A stretch of 32,073 nt of DNA from Bacillus thermotolerans (GCF_000812025.2 NZ_JWJE02000045.1:1-32073); one strand, 5' to 3'; shown: positions 14,922 to 24,211, numbered from the stretch's first letter. Notes: generated by a model from the sequence alone, not told the origin. Numbers and translations: made by a program.

Positions 14922-16376
14922 ATGGCGAACATTATCCAGTATATAACATTTGGAATGGTTGCAGCGGGGTTTGTGTTTTTCCTTTTCGTCCTTCTTGGCT
15001 GGCGCTGGATCGCAAAGAAAGTCGCATCTATGGTGGGGAAAATCATTTTCACTGACAGCTACCAGGAAAACATTATGGAGCTTATGCCCGGCCTTCGCCA
15101 TATGGGCGTACAGAACCTGTTGGAAAACAGCTTACGTTCGGAAACCGGGGATGTGCTTCATCGTCCGCTGGGCTCTTCAAAAAAATGGCCGCACTTAGAC
15201 TCGCTCACCTTTCTTCCTGCACAGATTTATCCCTCTCCGACAGATGGAGAACAGGAGGTGAAGATGGAAGTCACGATTGGACCGAAGGCCAAGAAACCAA
15301 TGAAAATTAAAATCCCCCTTATGATCAGCGGCATGGCTTACGGTATCGCCCTCAGTGAGCAATCAAGACTCGCCCTGGCTGCGGCGGCTAAAAAAACCGG
15401 TACAGCCATCAACTCGGGAGAAGGAGGCATCCTTCCCGAAGAATTGGATACTGCAGGAAAATATATTGTGCAATTCGGCAAAACAGAGTGGTCTAAGGAG
15501 AAGGAAGTTCTTCAACGGGCAGATATGATCGAAATCAAATTCGGACAAGGGGCATTGATGGGGGTAGGAGGAAGAATTTCTCCTGAGAACTTAACTGGGC
15601 GAGCCCGTGAGATTATGGGACTGAAGGAAAATGAGACGGCTGTCATCTATGACAGCTTCTTCGAGAATCAGACCTTAAAGGATGTACAGGGACTGGTAAA
15701 AGAACTGCGAAGCTTAAGCAAAGGCGTTCCTATCGGGGCGAAAATAGGGGCAGGCGGCCGAATTGAGGAAGACATCGATAAGCTAATTGAAATAGATGTA
15801 GATTATATTGCTGTAGATGGCGGACAAGCGGCCACTCACGGAGCCCCGCCTCTCTTAGCCGACGATTTTGGCATTCCTACCTTGCACGCTATTGTCCGCG
15901 CATCCAATCACCTGGAAAAGCGCGGCGTGAAAGGAAAGATCAGCTTGATTGCTTCAGGCGGCCTGCTCGTCCCCGGACACTTTTTAAAGGTTCTGGCCCT
16001 TGGTGCAGACGCTGTGTACTTAGGAACCGCCATGCTATTTGCCGTTTCACACAATCAGAATACGAAGCCGATGCCCTTTGAACCTCCTACCCAAGTTGTT
16101 TGGAATCAAGGGAAATTTAAAAACGAGTTTCAAACAGAAGAGGGTGCTGAAGGTGCCGAGAGATTTTTAACAGCGAGTACAGAGGAAATGAAGGTGGCCC
16201 TAAGAGCTATGGGAAAAAAGTCGTTAAAAGAGCTTTCAAGAAAGGATCTCGTTTCCTATGACAAGGACACAGCCCAGCTTATTGGCATTCCTTTTACCTT
16301 TGATCCGTGGAAGAGCGAACAATCAGATCAAAGGACAAAAGACAGCCATTCTACCGAAAAAGGCGGTGCCTCCTAA
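14922..16376 (+). CDS. yerD: Membrane-anchored FMN-binding glutamate synthase-like protein
   Basis: The 484-residue protein has one N-terminal membrane segment (about 5-28) and then a glutamate synthase-type TIM barrel. Barrel motifs are GEGGILPEEL, IEIKFGQGALMGVGG, IGAKIGAGGRIEEDIDKL and DYIAVDGGQAATHGAPP, which should bind FMN. It has no glutaminase domain and no cysteine cluster for the 3Fe-4S centre of true glutamate synthase, so its reaction is unknown. The ATG at 14922 follows GGGGAGAG by about 7 nt. An in-frame ATG 27 codons earlier lacks a ribosome site. It resembles B. subtilis YerD. Confidence 0.82.
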   Translation: MANIIQYITFGMVAAGFVFFLFVLLGWRWIAKKVASMVGKIIFTDSYQENIMELMPGLRHMGVQNLLENSLRSETGDVLHRPLGSSKKWPHLDSLTFLPAQIYPSPTDGEQEVKMEVTIGPKAKKPMKIKIPLMISGMAYGIALSEQSRLALAAAAKKTGTAINSGEGGILPEELDTAGKYIVQFGKTEWSKEKEVLQRADMIEIKFGQGALMGVGGRISPENLTGRAREIMGLKENETAVIYDSFFENQTLKDVQGLVKELRSLSKGVPIGAKIGAGGRIEEDIDKLIEIDVDYIAVDGGQAATHGAPPLLADDFGIPTLHAIVRASNHLEKRGVKGKISLIASGGLLVPGHFLKVLALGADAVYLGTAMLFAVSHNQNTKPMPFEPPTQVVWNQGKFKNEFQTEEGAEGAERFLTASTEEMKVALRAMGKKSLKELSRKDLVSYDKDTAQLIGIPFTFDPWKSEQSDQRTKDSHSTEKGGAS

Positions 16377-16387
16377 AGAGCACCGCC
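16362..16387. terminator. Terminator between the convergent yerD-like and diguanylate cyclase genes
   Basis: GGCGGTGC (16362-16369) pairs with GCACCGCC (16380-16387); the left arm overlaps the end of the yerD-like coding region. The minus strand continues as TTTTTCGG, a good T run for the 16410-18548 gene. The plus-strand tail is weaker. Confidence 0.72.
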
Positions 16388-16409
16388 GGATCTCTGCTTT
16401 TACATTCTA

Positions 16410-18548
16410 TTACACACCTTGATGAGCCCACAAAGTTTCAAGCTCCTCGCTCGATAACGGCCGGCTCAGCAAACCTCCCTGCCCATGCACGCAGCCACCA
16501 GCCTTTAGAATATCCAGCTGCTCTTCCCTTTCAATACCTTCGGCTACCACGTTTGCTCCGATCGTTCGCGCAAGAACTAAGGCCGCCTGCACAATGGCCC
16601 GACTCTCTTTGCTTTCATGAATATTCTCAATGAAAGAAGCATCAATCTTCAATGTCTTAATAGGCAATTGCTTCATATGAGTAATAGCACGGTAGCTTGA
16701 ACCGAAATTTACAATCGACAAATGAATACCTAACAGCCGAAGCTTTTCAAGCACAGACGAGAATTCATTCACATCAGCCAGCACATTCTCTGTTACCTCT
16801 AATTCCAGCCATTTCGGCTCTAAGCCCGTTTCCTCTAAAATTGCCCCTATCTGCTCCTCAATACCCGGGTGAGCCAACTGACAGGACGATAGCTGAACCG
16901 ATATCTTTACAGACGGATAGCCTTTATCCTGCCACTCTTTACCTTGTATACACGCATGGCGAAGCAGCCATTTCTCTATAGGCAGCATCAGCCCCATTTC
17001 TTCGGCTATAGAGATGAATTTGTCCGGACAAATAGTACCTAAATCAGGGTGCCTCCACCGGATAAGCGCCTCTATCCCGATCAGCTCTCCTGAAGCGAAA
17101 TTCCATTTTGGCTGGTAGTCAATACTAAACTGCTCCTTCTCCACCGCTTTCCTTAATTCATTCTCAAGCAAAATCCGCTCTAATGACTTTTTTTCCATTT
17201 CAGGATGAAAAACAGCGTAGCTGTTTCTTTTCTTCTCTTTCACTGTATATAAAGCGGTATCTGCCCGGTTTAATAATTCGTCTGCCGCTTTCCCGTGATC
17301 AGGGAACACCGCAATGCCTATACTGCAAGAAAGAGAATAGAGCTGATCTGGAAGCTCGACCGGTTCTTGAAAGTTTAGATGAATTCTCTGGGCAGTCCGT
17401 TCGACATCCTCTATGCTGTTTACGTTTGTTAATAACACTGTAAATTCATCCCCACCAAGCCTTGCAACTAAATCAGTGGAACGAATGGAGGCCTTAATCC
17501 GCCGAGCTGCTTCAGCCAGGAGGTAGTCGCCGCTTTCATGTCCCCATAAATCATTCACGTACTTAAACCGGTCTAAATCAATGAACATCACACCCGCCTG
17601 AAGAGAGAGGCGCTTTGCTTTCTCAACCTCTTCGTGCACATGCTTCATAAACAAGCGTCGATTCGGCAAATCCGTCAAGGAATCGTGATAAGCCAGATGG
17701 TAAATAATTTCCTCTGATTTCTTTTGTTCTGTCCGGTCTCGCATGACGAGCACAAATCGATCAGCGGTACCCTCTTCATCGAATACGGGGTTTATCGTCG
17801 CTTCTATATTCCGGTACTCACTGCGGGCGGTACACATACGAAACTCCAGCAAAGAAGAGCGCTTCCTTTTAGCGGCCAGCAGTGCAATTTCCTCTGCCAG
17901 GGGGTCGCAATCCTCTTCCTGGATCCAGTGGAACAGGCCATTTGCCTTCAACCTGGCCAGATTATGGCCAAGCAATGAACTGTGAGAGGGGGAAATATAA
18001 TCAAAATACCCTTCTTTATTTATAACGGCAATCAGATCCGATGAACGTTCAGCAATGAGGCGGTATCTCTCCTCACTCTTTCTTAAGCTCTCTGCTATTT
18101 GTTTACGGGAGGTGATATCATTCCGGATGGAGACATACTGGTAAGGTTTGCCCTGTTTATTGAGGAAAGGCACAATGGTAGTATCGACCCAGTAATAGGA
18201 TCCATCTTTAGCTCTGTTCCTAATCTCTCCCCGCCACACTTTGCCTGAACCGATGGCAGCCCACATTTTTTTAAAAAACTTGCTCGAGTGGTACCCAGAG
18301 TTCAAAAGCCGATGGTCCTTACCGATTAATTCCTCTCGGCTATACTGGGAAATATCACAAAACCGATCATTCGCATAGATAATTCTGCCCCGCTGATCCG
18401 TGACAGCTACAATAGAGGACTGGTCTAGTGCATACTTTATATCCTTTAATTCTCTCATCATGTCTTCGGCTTGTTCTTTTTCACTGGCTTTCTTCCCAAT
18501 AAACGGCTTTAGCGGCCCTAAAGCATCAGTGTCCCCACACTTTCTCAT
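16410..18548 (-). CDS. PAS-PAS-GGDEF-EAL protein; probable diguanylate cyclase with degenerate EAL
   Basis: The 712-residue cytoplasmic protein has PAS domains at about 35-150 and 158-275, GGDEF at about 283-445 and EAL at about 455-705. The cyclase signature is intact (GGDEF at 365-369), and the RxxD product-inhibition site RSTD is at 356-359. It should therefore make cyclic-di-GMP under feedback control. In the EAL domain the EAL triplet (493-495) and AEG remain. The conserved Asn of VNLS is Gln552, and the two Asp of the DDFG motif are Val613-Asn614. Loss of these metal ligands suggests no phosphodiesterase activity; the domain may bind c-di-GMP or regulate the cyclase. No membrane segment is seen. 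Confidence 0.9.
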   Translation of the reverse strand: MRKCGDTDALGPLKPFIGKKASEKEQAEDMMRELKDIKYALDQSSIVAVTDQRGRIIYANDRFCDISQYSREELIGKDHRLLNSGYHSSKFFKKMWAAIGSGKVWRGEIRNRAKDGSYYWVDTTIVPFLNKQGKPYQYVSIRNDITSRKQIAESLRKSEERYRLIAERSSDLIAVINKEGYFDYISPSHSSLLGHNLARLKANGLFHWIQEEDCDPLAEEIALLAAKRKRSSLLEFRMCTARSEYRNIEATINPVFDEEGTADRFVLVMRDRTEQKKSEEIIYHLAYHDSLTDLPNRRLFMKHVHEEVEKAKRLSLQAGVMFIDLDRFKYVNDLWGHESGDYLLAEAARRIKASIRSTDLVARLGGDEFTVLLTNVNSIEDVERTAQRIHLNFQEPVELPDQLYSLSCSIGIAVFPDHGKAADELLNRADTALYTVKEKKRNSYAVFHPEMEKKSLERILLENELRKAVEKEQFSIDYQPKWNFASGELIGIEALIRWRHPDLGTICPDKFISIAEEMGLMLPIEKWLLRHACIQGKEWQDKGYPSVKISVQLSSCQLAHPGIEEQIGAILEETGLEPKWLELEVTENVLADVNEFSSVLEKLRLLGIHLSIVNFGSSYRAITHMKQLPIKTLKIDASFIENIHESKESRAIVQAALVLARTIGANVVAEGIEREEQLDILKAGGCVHGQGGLLSRPLSSEELETLWAHQGV

Positions 18549-18611
18549 TTCTTTCTCCCCCTGTGTGTTCCATTCTTCCTAAGAGAAGCAACTTGAATGT
18601 CTTATTTACCT

Positions 18612-18640
18612 ATCGTAATTTCCCAAACATAACAAGTCAA
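18612..18640 (-). promoter_or_regulatory. Candidate sigma-A promoter of the GGDEF-EAL gene
   Basis: On the minus strand, TTGACT (18635-18640) and TACGAT (18612-18617) are separated by exactly 17 bp, about 64 bp upstream of the start codon. The ribosome site AGGGGGAG follows nearer the ATG. Confidence 0.6.
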
Positions 18641-18672
18641 TGAAAATAATGGAAAACAAAGAGCAAGAGCAA

Positions 18673-19197
18673 TTATTGATCCTTATTCAATTCGCTGATT
18701 ATATGTCCAGCTTCCTGAAGAATGAGCTTGTTCATTGCTAAGGTGACAGCACCTGTAGAGCCGGGAACAGAAAAAATCACGGTGCGGCCGGCGACACCTG
18801 CTGCAGCCCGGGACATTATCGCGGCTGATCCGATATCTTCTGCATAGCTAAGGTACCGGAAAATTTCACCGAACCCTGGCAGTTCTTTCTCGAATAAAGG
18901 AGTCACGGCTTCAATAGTTACATCCCGCTCGGCAATGCCCGTGCCGCCATTAATGATCACAGCCTCTACCTCCGAATCAGCTATCCCCTTTAACACTGCC
19001 TGCTGGATGCTCACTTTCTCATCCGGAACGATTTCATAACGGGCGACAGAGTGGCCGTTGGCCGTTAACAGCTCTTTAATCTTCTTCCCGCTTTTATCAG
19101 TCTCCTCTGTCCGCGTATCGCTGACCGTAATAACATGACAGACAACATCCCTGTCTGCCTGCTGTCTATGTGCATGCACTTGATTTTCACTCGTCAT
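18673..19197 (-). CDS. moaB: Molybdenum cofactor biosynthesis protein MoaB
   Basis: The 174-residue MoaB/MogA-family protein would adenylylate molybdopterin before metal insertion. It shows the family start VITVSDTR, the GTGIAERDVTIEA loop of the molybdopterin-binding fold, and RAAAGVAGRTVIFSVPGSTGAV. Ten to fifteen extra hydrophilic residues precede the fold. AAGGAG lies 10 nt before the ATG. It is the last gene of the moeA-mobB-mobA-moaA-moaB operon, 21 bp after moaA. Confidence 0.92.
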   Translation of the reverse strand: MTSENQVHAHRQQADRDVVCHVITVSDTRTEETDKSGKKIKELLTANGHSVARYEIVPDEKVSIQQAVLKGIADSEVEAVIINGGTGIAERDVTIEAVTPLFEKELPGFGEIFRYLSYAEDIGSAAIMSRAAAGVAGRTVIFSVPGSTGAVTLAMNKLILQEAGHIISELNKDQ

Positions 19198-19218
19198 AAC
19201 CCATCCACTCCTTTTTCC

Positions 19219-20229
19219 TTAACCGCCGATGTAAGACATTTCTATTTTCGGCCGGTTTTTCGCTGTTTCTTCCGTTCGTTCATCCGAATACCGGTCTGCG
19301 CGGTGTTCCCACACAGAAGTGATGTACTCCTTTATTTCATCGGCTGATGCATCCGACCGAAGAATCGTTTTTAAGTCGTGCCCTTTCGCTGCAAACAAAC
19401 ATGTGTACAGACGGCCGTCTGCCGATAAGCGCGCTCTTGTGCATGTAGAGCAAAACGACTCCGTCACAGAGGAGATGACGCCAAATTCGCCGCTGCCATC
19501 CTTGTAACGAAAGCGGCTAGCGACTTCTCCGTAATAAGCTTCATTTACCGGTTCTGCCGGAAAGACATGATTAATACGGTCAAAAATCTCCTTCTTGGAT
19601 ACGACAGAAGACAACTGCCAGCCGTTCGTGCTTCCTACATCCATAAATTCAATAAAGCGGAGCGCAATGCCTCTTTCTTTAAAGTAACGAGCCATCGGAA
19701 GAATTTGATCCTCATTCGCTCCCTTTTTCACGACCATATTAATCTTTACGCCAAGCCCAGCTGATAGTGCCGCGTCGATTCCCTTTAGTACCGCTTTGAT
19801 GCTGACGGAACGGCCATTCATCTGCTTGAAAACATCATCATCCAGGGCATCCATGCTAATGTTCACCCGCTGGAGTCCAGCTTCCTTCAGCTCTTTTGCA
19901 TGCTTAGGAAGGAAGATCCCATTCGTTGTCAGTGCGATATCTTTAATGCCAGTCCTTCTATATAACTCACTAATCAGCTTAGGCAAATCTTTCCGCAGCA
20001 GCGGCTCACCGCCTGTCAGCCTAATCTTTTCTACACCAAGCTCTTCGGCTGCCTGTACGACCTTTACAATCTCAGAAAAAGACAAATACTCCTCTTTCGG
20101 CAAAAAAGGATAATCCGCACCGAAAATTTCAGCCGGCATGCAGTAAGAACAGCGGAAGTTGCACTGGTCCGTCAAGGAAATCCGAATGTCTCTCAGCGGT
20201 CTGTTCAATTGGTCTTTTACTTGTACCAT
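19219..20229 (-). CDS. moaA: GTP 3',8-cyclase MoaA
   Basis: The 336-residue radical SAM enzyme starts molybdenum cofactor synthesis by rearranging GTP. The N-terminal cluster is Cys23-x3-Cys27-x2-Cys30 in [12 protein letters not shown]. The second cluster is CSTC...C near residues 260-278 in [19 protein letters not shown]. The protein ends in Gly-Gly, the conserved MoaA tail needed for catalysis. AAAGGAG lies 6 nt before the ATG. MoaC, which acts with MoaA to give cyclic pyranopterin monophosphate, is not encoded in this window. Confidence 0.95.
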   Translation of the reverse strand: MVQVKDQLNRPLRDIRISLTDQCNFRCSYCMPAEIFGADYPFLPKEEYLSFSEIVKVVQAAEELGVEKIRLTGGEPLLRKDLPKLISELYRRTGIKDIALTTNGIFLPKHAKELKEAGLQRVNISMDALDDDVFKQMNGRSVSIKAVLKGIDAALSAGLGVKINMVVKKGANEDQILPMARYFKERGIALRFIEFMDVGSTNGWQLSSVVSKKEIFDRINHVFPAEPVNEAYYGEVASRFRYKDGSGEFGVISSVTESFCSTCTRARLSADGRLYTCLFAAKGHDLKTILRSDASADEIKEYITSVWEHRADRYSDERTEETAKNRPKIEMSYIGG

Positions 20230-20269
20230 TCATTTCTCCTTTCTGGATGCCGCATGATTCCGCTTATGG

Positions 20270-20899
20270 TCATGGCTGCAACGGTCTACCGGGTGCATCA
20301 CTCAATAGCTGTGCATAGGCATCCTTCGTGTTAATGTTTGTGAACAATTCTTTCGTTATGTGTAAGTCTGTTTCTGTTACCCGTTTCACATGGGCTTTAT
20401 TTAATAAATCTATGACTCTATAGTTCTCGCTCGCAAGCTGTTCCGACAAAAGAGACGCTATCTTACAATGATAGAGAGCCACCAAAGGCTGATCCCGGCC
20501 ATCAATTTCGGGAATAATCGCGTCATACGCCTCATCGGTGAAAGCAGCCAGCCGGCAAATCATATCTGCATGTATTAAAGGTGTGTCGCATGGCATGGTA
20601 ATATACCATATCGATTCAATGTGTTTCATGACACTGTACAAGCCGGCTAGCGGCCCCTTTCCCTGGTAAGGTGCTTCATCCTCGATGAATGGCACGGAAG
20701 ATTCCTGGCTAAACCGGTCCACTAAAGATGGATGGCTCACAAGAACTACTTCATCGGTAACTGGCGCGAGTGCCTGAATAGCTCGTTCATAAAAAGGCCT
20801 TCCATTATAGTGAACAAAGGCTTTTGGTTCACCAAACCGCCTTGATTCCCCGCCGGCAAGAACGATGCCCACGCGTGCTGCCCTTCTCTCTTCAGCCAT
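20270..20899 (-). CDS. mobA: Molybdenum cofactor guanylyltransferase MobA
   Basis: This 209-residue nucleotidyltransferase attaches GMP to molybdenum cofactor to form the guanine dinucleotide form. The GTP-binding signature LAGGESRRFGEPKA is at about 14-27, with MPCDTPLI near residue 102. AAGGAGG precedes the ATG inside the end of mobB, which it overlaps by 8 bp. Its presence suggests that this bacterium makes dinucleotide cofactor for DMSO reductase-family enzymes such as nitrate reductase or formate dehydrogenase. Confidence 0.9.
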   Translation of the reverse strand: MAEERRAARVGIVLAGGESRRFGEPKAFVHYNGRPFYERAIQALAPVTDEVVLVSHPSLVDRFSQESSVPFIEDEAPYQGKGPLAGLYSVMKHIESIWYITMPCDTPLIHADMICRLAAFTDEAYDAIIPEIDGRDQPLVALYHCKIASLLSEQLASENYRVIDLLNKAHVKRVTETDLHITKELFTNINTKDAYAQLLSDAPGRPLQP

Positions 20900-21437
20900 G
20901 GTTTTCCCTCCTTTGCAGACGGCAGCTCATGTATTGGACAAACCACTGTATATATTGTTCTTCTTCTGAAAACAGGAATACAGGGTAGGTCCGTTCTTCT
21001 TCTGGAAGAGGTCTCCAGCTGATAACTGCTTGAATATTTCCCAGCTCAGATAATAAACGGATCTCTTCTTCTCCTCTGATTAAAACGATTTTCGGATAAT
21101 CCGCCTGCTTGTACCCTTCAAGCAGAAGCAGATCAACAGGCAGAGAGTCATAGACAGCTAGAACTTCCTCTACTTTCCACTCTGCCTTTGCAGCGATTAT
21201 ATTCAGCACGCCGCCTCCTTCCACACCCGAGGCGAGTGCACCTGCATGCAAATGCCGCGTGCTGTCCTTCTCATTCTCAGGAAGTGCAGGCGTACCCCCA
21301 TGGCCATGATGCTTGAACGAAGCGACCGCCCAGCTCTGCCTCTTCGCTTCCTCAATCAGTTTGACCATCAACGTTGTTTTACCGCTGTTTTGATAGCCAG
21401 CCACTTGCAGGATAGGCTTCTTTAATCCCACGGCCAT
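20892..21437 (-). CDS. mobB: Molybdopterin-guanine dinucleotide biosynthesis protein MobB
   Basis: This 181-residue P-loop GTPase assists MobA. Walker A is GYQNSGKT (residues 14-21), followed by the metal-binding type segment FKHHGHGG, with LLLLEGYKQADYPKI further on as in other MobB proteins. Its start overlaps moeA by 16 bp and its end overlaps mobA, so the three are tightly coupled. Confidence 0.92.
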   Translation of the reverse strand: MAVGLKKPILQVAGYQNSGKTTLMVKLIEEAKRQSWAVASFKHHGHGGTPALPENEKDSTRHLHAGALASGVEGGGVLNIIAAKAEWKVEEVLAVYDSLPVDLLLLEGYKQADYPKIVLIRGEEEIRLLSELGNIQAVISWRPLPEEERTYPVFLFSEEEQYIQWFVQYMSCRLQRRENHG

Positions 21438-22687
21438 TCACTGCCCTCATGAGCGTCAAGAATCAGCACATCGACCATGTCGCCTGTACGGAATCCGCGT
21501 GTTCCACCCGGCAGCACCATTAATACATCCGTATAGGCCAGCACCGCAACGGCGTTCGACTTATTGAAGCCGCTTGGATCTACATGCAGGCAGCCATCCT
21601 TTATATCAAGAGTACTTCTTACAAAGCGGGTAAAAGGGTTGGGCTTTAGAAAATCCTCTGCAAGCACTGCTTTCGCTTTTTTCAAATGCGGCTTCTGATC
21701 AAAAAAGCGGTGGGAAATAACCGGCCGCACGAACAGCTCAAACCCGACATAGCAGGCAGATGGATTTCCTGATAAACCAAACAGCAGCTTTTCTTTTGTC
21801 TTGGCTACAGTAGTCACACTTCCCGGGCGCATCGCTACCTTGTTAAACAGCACCTCAGCTCCGATTTCTTTATACACGTCCGGCAGCAAGTCATAATCCC
21901 CTACCGATACGCCTCCTGTCGTAATCAGCATATCTACCTGCGGCAATGCTTCCCGAACAGCCGAAAGGCAACGATCTAACTGATCGGGCAGTTTTCCAAG
22001 ATAAAGAGGCTCTGCCCCTGCCCGTTCAATTTGGGCTAGAATCATGTGGGCGTTGCTGTTTCGTATTTTACCGGGCTGCAGCTCCTCGTGCACATCGAGA
22101 AGCTCGGAGCCGGTCGCAAAGACACCGACAACCGGCTTTTGCGCCACTTCGACCGAATGATAGCCAAAGGTCGCCAATAAAGCCATAACACCCGGATTAA
22201 TATAGCTCCCTTTCGGCACGAGCACCTTTCCTGCCTCCGTGTCCTCCCCGGCAAACGATACATTATCTCCCGAAGCAAACGGACGCTTGATCGTCATAAA
22301 AGACTCGCCACCTTCCGAATGCTCAGCAGTCAGTTCAAACATCACAATTGCGTCACAGTCATCAGGAATCTGGGCACCGGTCATAATTCTGACTGCCTCC
22401 CGCTCCTGCAAGGTTCCTGTAAATACTTGTCCTGCTCCAATTTCGCCGGCTACGCGGAAGGTCACAGGGTTCTCCCTGGAGGCAAGCTTCGAATCCTCCG
22501 CCCGAATGGCAAATCCGTCATACGGCGAACGGTTAAACGGCGGCACTGGATGAGTGGAAACTACATCCTGCGCCAGCCGGCGGCCGTAAGCTTGATCGAT
22601 AGATACTGCCTCCCTTTTACCTTCTCCCGCTGCGTTCATTACTTTTCTTACTGCTTCTGCTACTGTAATTGGTTTTCTTTTCTCCAC
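21422..22687 (-). CDS. moeA: Molybdopterin molybdenumtransferase MoeA
   Basis: The 421-residue enzyme inserts molybdate into adenylylated molybdopterin. Conserved parts include RSPYDGFAIRA, GEIGAGQ, RIMTGAQIPDDCDAIVMFE, FATGSELLD, TTGGVSVGDYD and LFGLSGNPSACYV. I chose the GTG at 22687 (protein beginning with EKRKPITVAEAV) because AAAGGAG lies 10 nt upstream and family members begin near this point. The longer in-frame GTG at 22726 has no ribosome site. First gene of the cofactor operon. Confidence 0.92.
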   Translation of the reverse strand: MEKRKPITVAEAVRKVMNAAGEGKREAVSIDQAYGRRLAQDVVSTHPVPPFNRSPYDGFAIRAEDSKLASRENPVTFRVAGEIGAGQVFTGTLQEREAVRIMTGAQIPDDCDAIVMFELTAEHSEGGESFMTIKRPFASGDNVSFAGEDTEAGKVLVPKGSYINPGVMALLATFGYHSVEVAQKPVVGVFATGSELLDVHEELQPGKIRNSNAHMILAQIERAGAEPLYLGKLPDQLDRCLSAVREALPQVDMLITTGGVSVGDYDLLPDVYKEIGAEVLFNKVAMRPGSVTTVAKTKEKLLFGLSGNPSACYVGFELFVRPVISHRFFDQKPHLKKAKAVLAEDFLKPNPFTRFVRSTLDIKDGCLHVDPSGFNKSNAVAVLAYTDVLMVLPGGTRGFRTGDMVDVLILDAHEGSEWPWD

Positions 22688-22751
22688 GTCCCCTAATCTC
22701 CTTTTGCTCCATGTATCTCCTTGCACATCTGATTATTCATAAATTATATAA

Positions 22752-22780
22752 ATTGTATCGCAAAACGAGGAAGGGGGCAA
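22752..22780 (-). promoter_or_regulatory. Candidate sigma-A promoter of the molybdenum cofactor operon
   Basis: On the minus strand, TTGCCC (22775-22780) and TACAAT (22752-22757) are 17 bp apart, about 65 bp before the chosen moeA start. The space between gerB end and moeA is short, with no room for a molybdenum-cofactor riboswitch. Confidence 0.6.
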
Positions 22781-22802
22781 AGTTCCTGTGATAAGACCTC
22801 CC

Positions 22803-23906
22803 TTATTCACTTAACCCAAGCTTTTTCCTCCCTTTCTTTCTGACGGAAGCAATGACGAAAATAATAATTAGAAGAGTTGTTTGCATAAGCAGGGAGTAAA
22901 AGGGAAAGATCCTGCTTTCAAAGCGGGCCAGCTCAATCGAACTTGGCAGAGACCAATAGCCGAATTCAACAATCAAGATACCAATTGGCCAGATGAGAGG
23001 GCGGTAATCTGAAAGGTTCAGCCACTGAGCTATACCTAATACGATTACATAATAGAAAGCAGAAATTTTGACAAAAGCGCCTATAATCCAGATCGCCATC
23101 GTAACCGATTCCAAGTTTTCAAAAAAATCTGCATAGCTAATATAGTGACTAGCATTCATTAACGCATAGACTTTTGTAGGTAAAGTCGGTCCCAGGACAA
23201 AAAGGGCTGTAAGATTAGCTGTAACTAGTGTAATCCCGATGCCTGCGACTGTTAATATCCCATACTTCATCGCTTTTCCCTTATCCGTTAAGTAGGGAAG
23301 AAAAAAAACAATAAGGAAAAGCTCGGCAAACCAGCCACTTGGTACAACCGCTCCTTTGATCACAGGCACCCATCCATCCGCCAGAACCGGTTCGATATAA
23401 TGAACCTGAAAATAAGGACTTAGCAGGAGGACCAAAAATAGAAAGGGAATAAAAAAGAGAGGAAAGAAAAATTGAGCTGCCCTTGCTAATACCTCTATCC
23501 CCCCATACACAGCGAAGGCACAAAGGAATACCATCGAAGCGATCGTAACGACAAGAGGGGTTTGCTTTAAAAACGTGTTAACAATGAAACTGCCGTAGCC
23601 TCTCGTCATTTCCCCTGTAATCTCAATATAGAAAAACAGAATAAGAAGCCCCGCGAGTTTGCCTGGGAGACGCCCGATCGTCTCTTCAATAATCTGAAAG
23701 ATGTTTTTTCCTGGGTACAGCTGATGCAGCCGGACAGCGATGAAAATCGTCACAAACCCAACAATGGATGCTAACATGGGAGATATCCATAAATCTTGCT
23801 TAGCATACTGCGCCGTAAGGCTCGGTACGAGCAATATAGCAGTAGCGACAACAGCTGGATAAAGTATCATTGCCATTTGAAGAGAGGAGATTTTTCCTTT
23901 TTCCAC
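22803..23906 (-). CDS. Spore germinant receptor B subunit (GerAB/GerBB family permease)
   Basis: This 367-residue membrane protein has about ten membrane segments and belongs to the APC-like permease family of germinant receptor B subunits, thought to bind the germinant. It begins EKGKISSLQMAMILYPAVVATAILL and shares the typical first helices. I chose GTG at 23906, preceded by AAAGGGGAAAGG, since the protein then starts where the family does. A TTG at 23993 overlaps the previous stop (TTGA) and would add 29 charged residues without a clear ribosome site. It is the last gene of the receptor operon; no convincing terminator follows before moeA. Confidence 0.86.
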   Translation of the reverse strand: MEKGKISSLQMAMILYPAVVATAILLVPSLTAQYAKQDLWISPMLASIVGFVTIFIAVRLHQLYPGKNIFQIIEETIGRLPGKLAGLLILFFYIEITGEMTRGYGSFIVNTFLKQTPLVVTIASMVFLCAFAVYGGIEVLARAAQFFFPLFFIPFLFLVLLLSPYFQVHYIEPVLADGWVPVIKGAVVPSGWFAELFLIVFFLPYLTDKGKAMKYGILTVAGIGITLVTANLTALFVLGPTLPTKVYALMNASHYISYADFFENLESVTMAIWIIGAFVKISAFYYVIVLGIAQWLNLSDYRPLIWPIGILIVEFGYWSLPSSIELARFESRIFPFYSLLMQTTLLIIIFVIASVRKKGRKKLGLSE

Positions 23907-23989
23907 TATTAACCTTTCCCCTTTCCGATAACTTATTGAAGAAGCTGCCTCTTTACGCAGAGAAATTTCTCTCTGCCGCCTTATCTTCT

Positions 23990-24211
23990 TCAATCCATAA
24001 ATCGCCCAAGCGGCTGAAAGAGAACTTCAAGCCAATTAACAGGATCGCTTATTTGCGGAAGTTCAAATATAGATAGTACCCAGCCCGCCACCAGCAATAC
24101 AATGAACACACTTTTATCTTTTTTGGGCTTCTTCTTTGTTTTCGGCCATTCGAAGAAAAGGATGGTAATAATGATGACAGTCGTTAGAAAAAAGGACATC
24201 CAATTCACCAT
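23990..24211 (-). CDS. Small two-helix membrane protein, germinant receptor D-type subunit
   Basis: The 73-residue protein has two membrane segments (about 5-20 and 34-50) joined by a very basic loop (PKTKKKPKKDK). Small two-helix proteins in germinant receptor operons are known as D subunits and modulate the receptor. GGAGGAG lies 5 nt before the ATG. It overlaps the C-subunit gene by 7 bp. The identification rests on size, topology and position. Confidence 0.78.
   Translation of the reverse strand: MVNWMSFFLTTVIIITILFFEWPKTKKKPKKDKSVFIVLLVAGWVLSIFELPQISDPVNWLEVLFQPLGRFMD

Noticed and set aside
14754-15101. 115-codon minus-strand open frame in front of the yerD-like gene
   Set aside because: It overlaps the true start of the plus-strand gene, has no ribosome site and a composition unlike a protein of this genome.
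22688-22802. Molybdenum cofactor riboswitch upstream of moeA
   Set aside because: The gap is too short and lacks the required multi-stem structure; a simple sigma-A promoter explains it.
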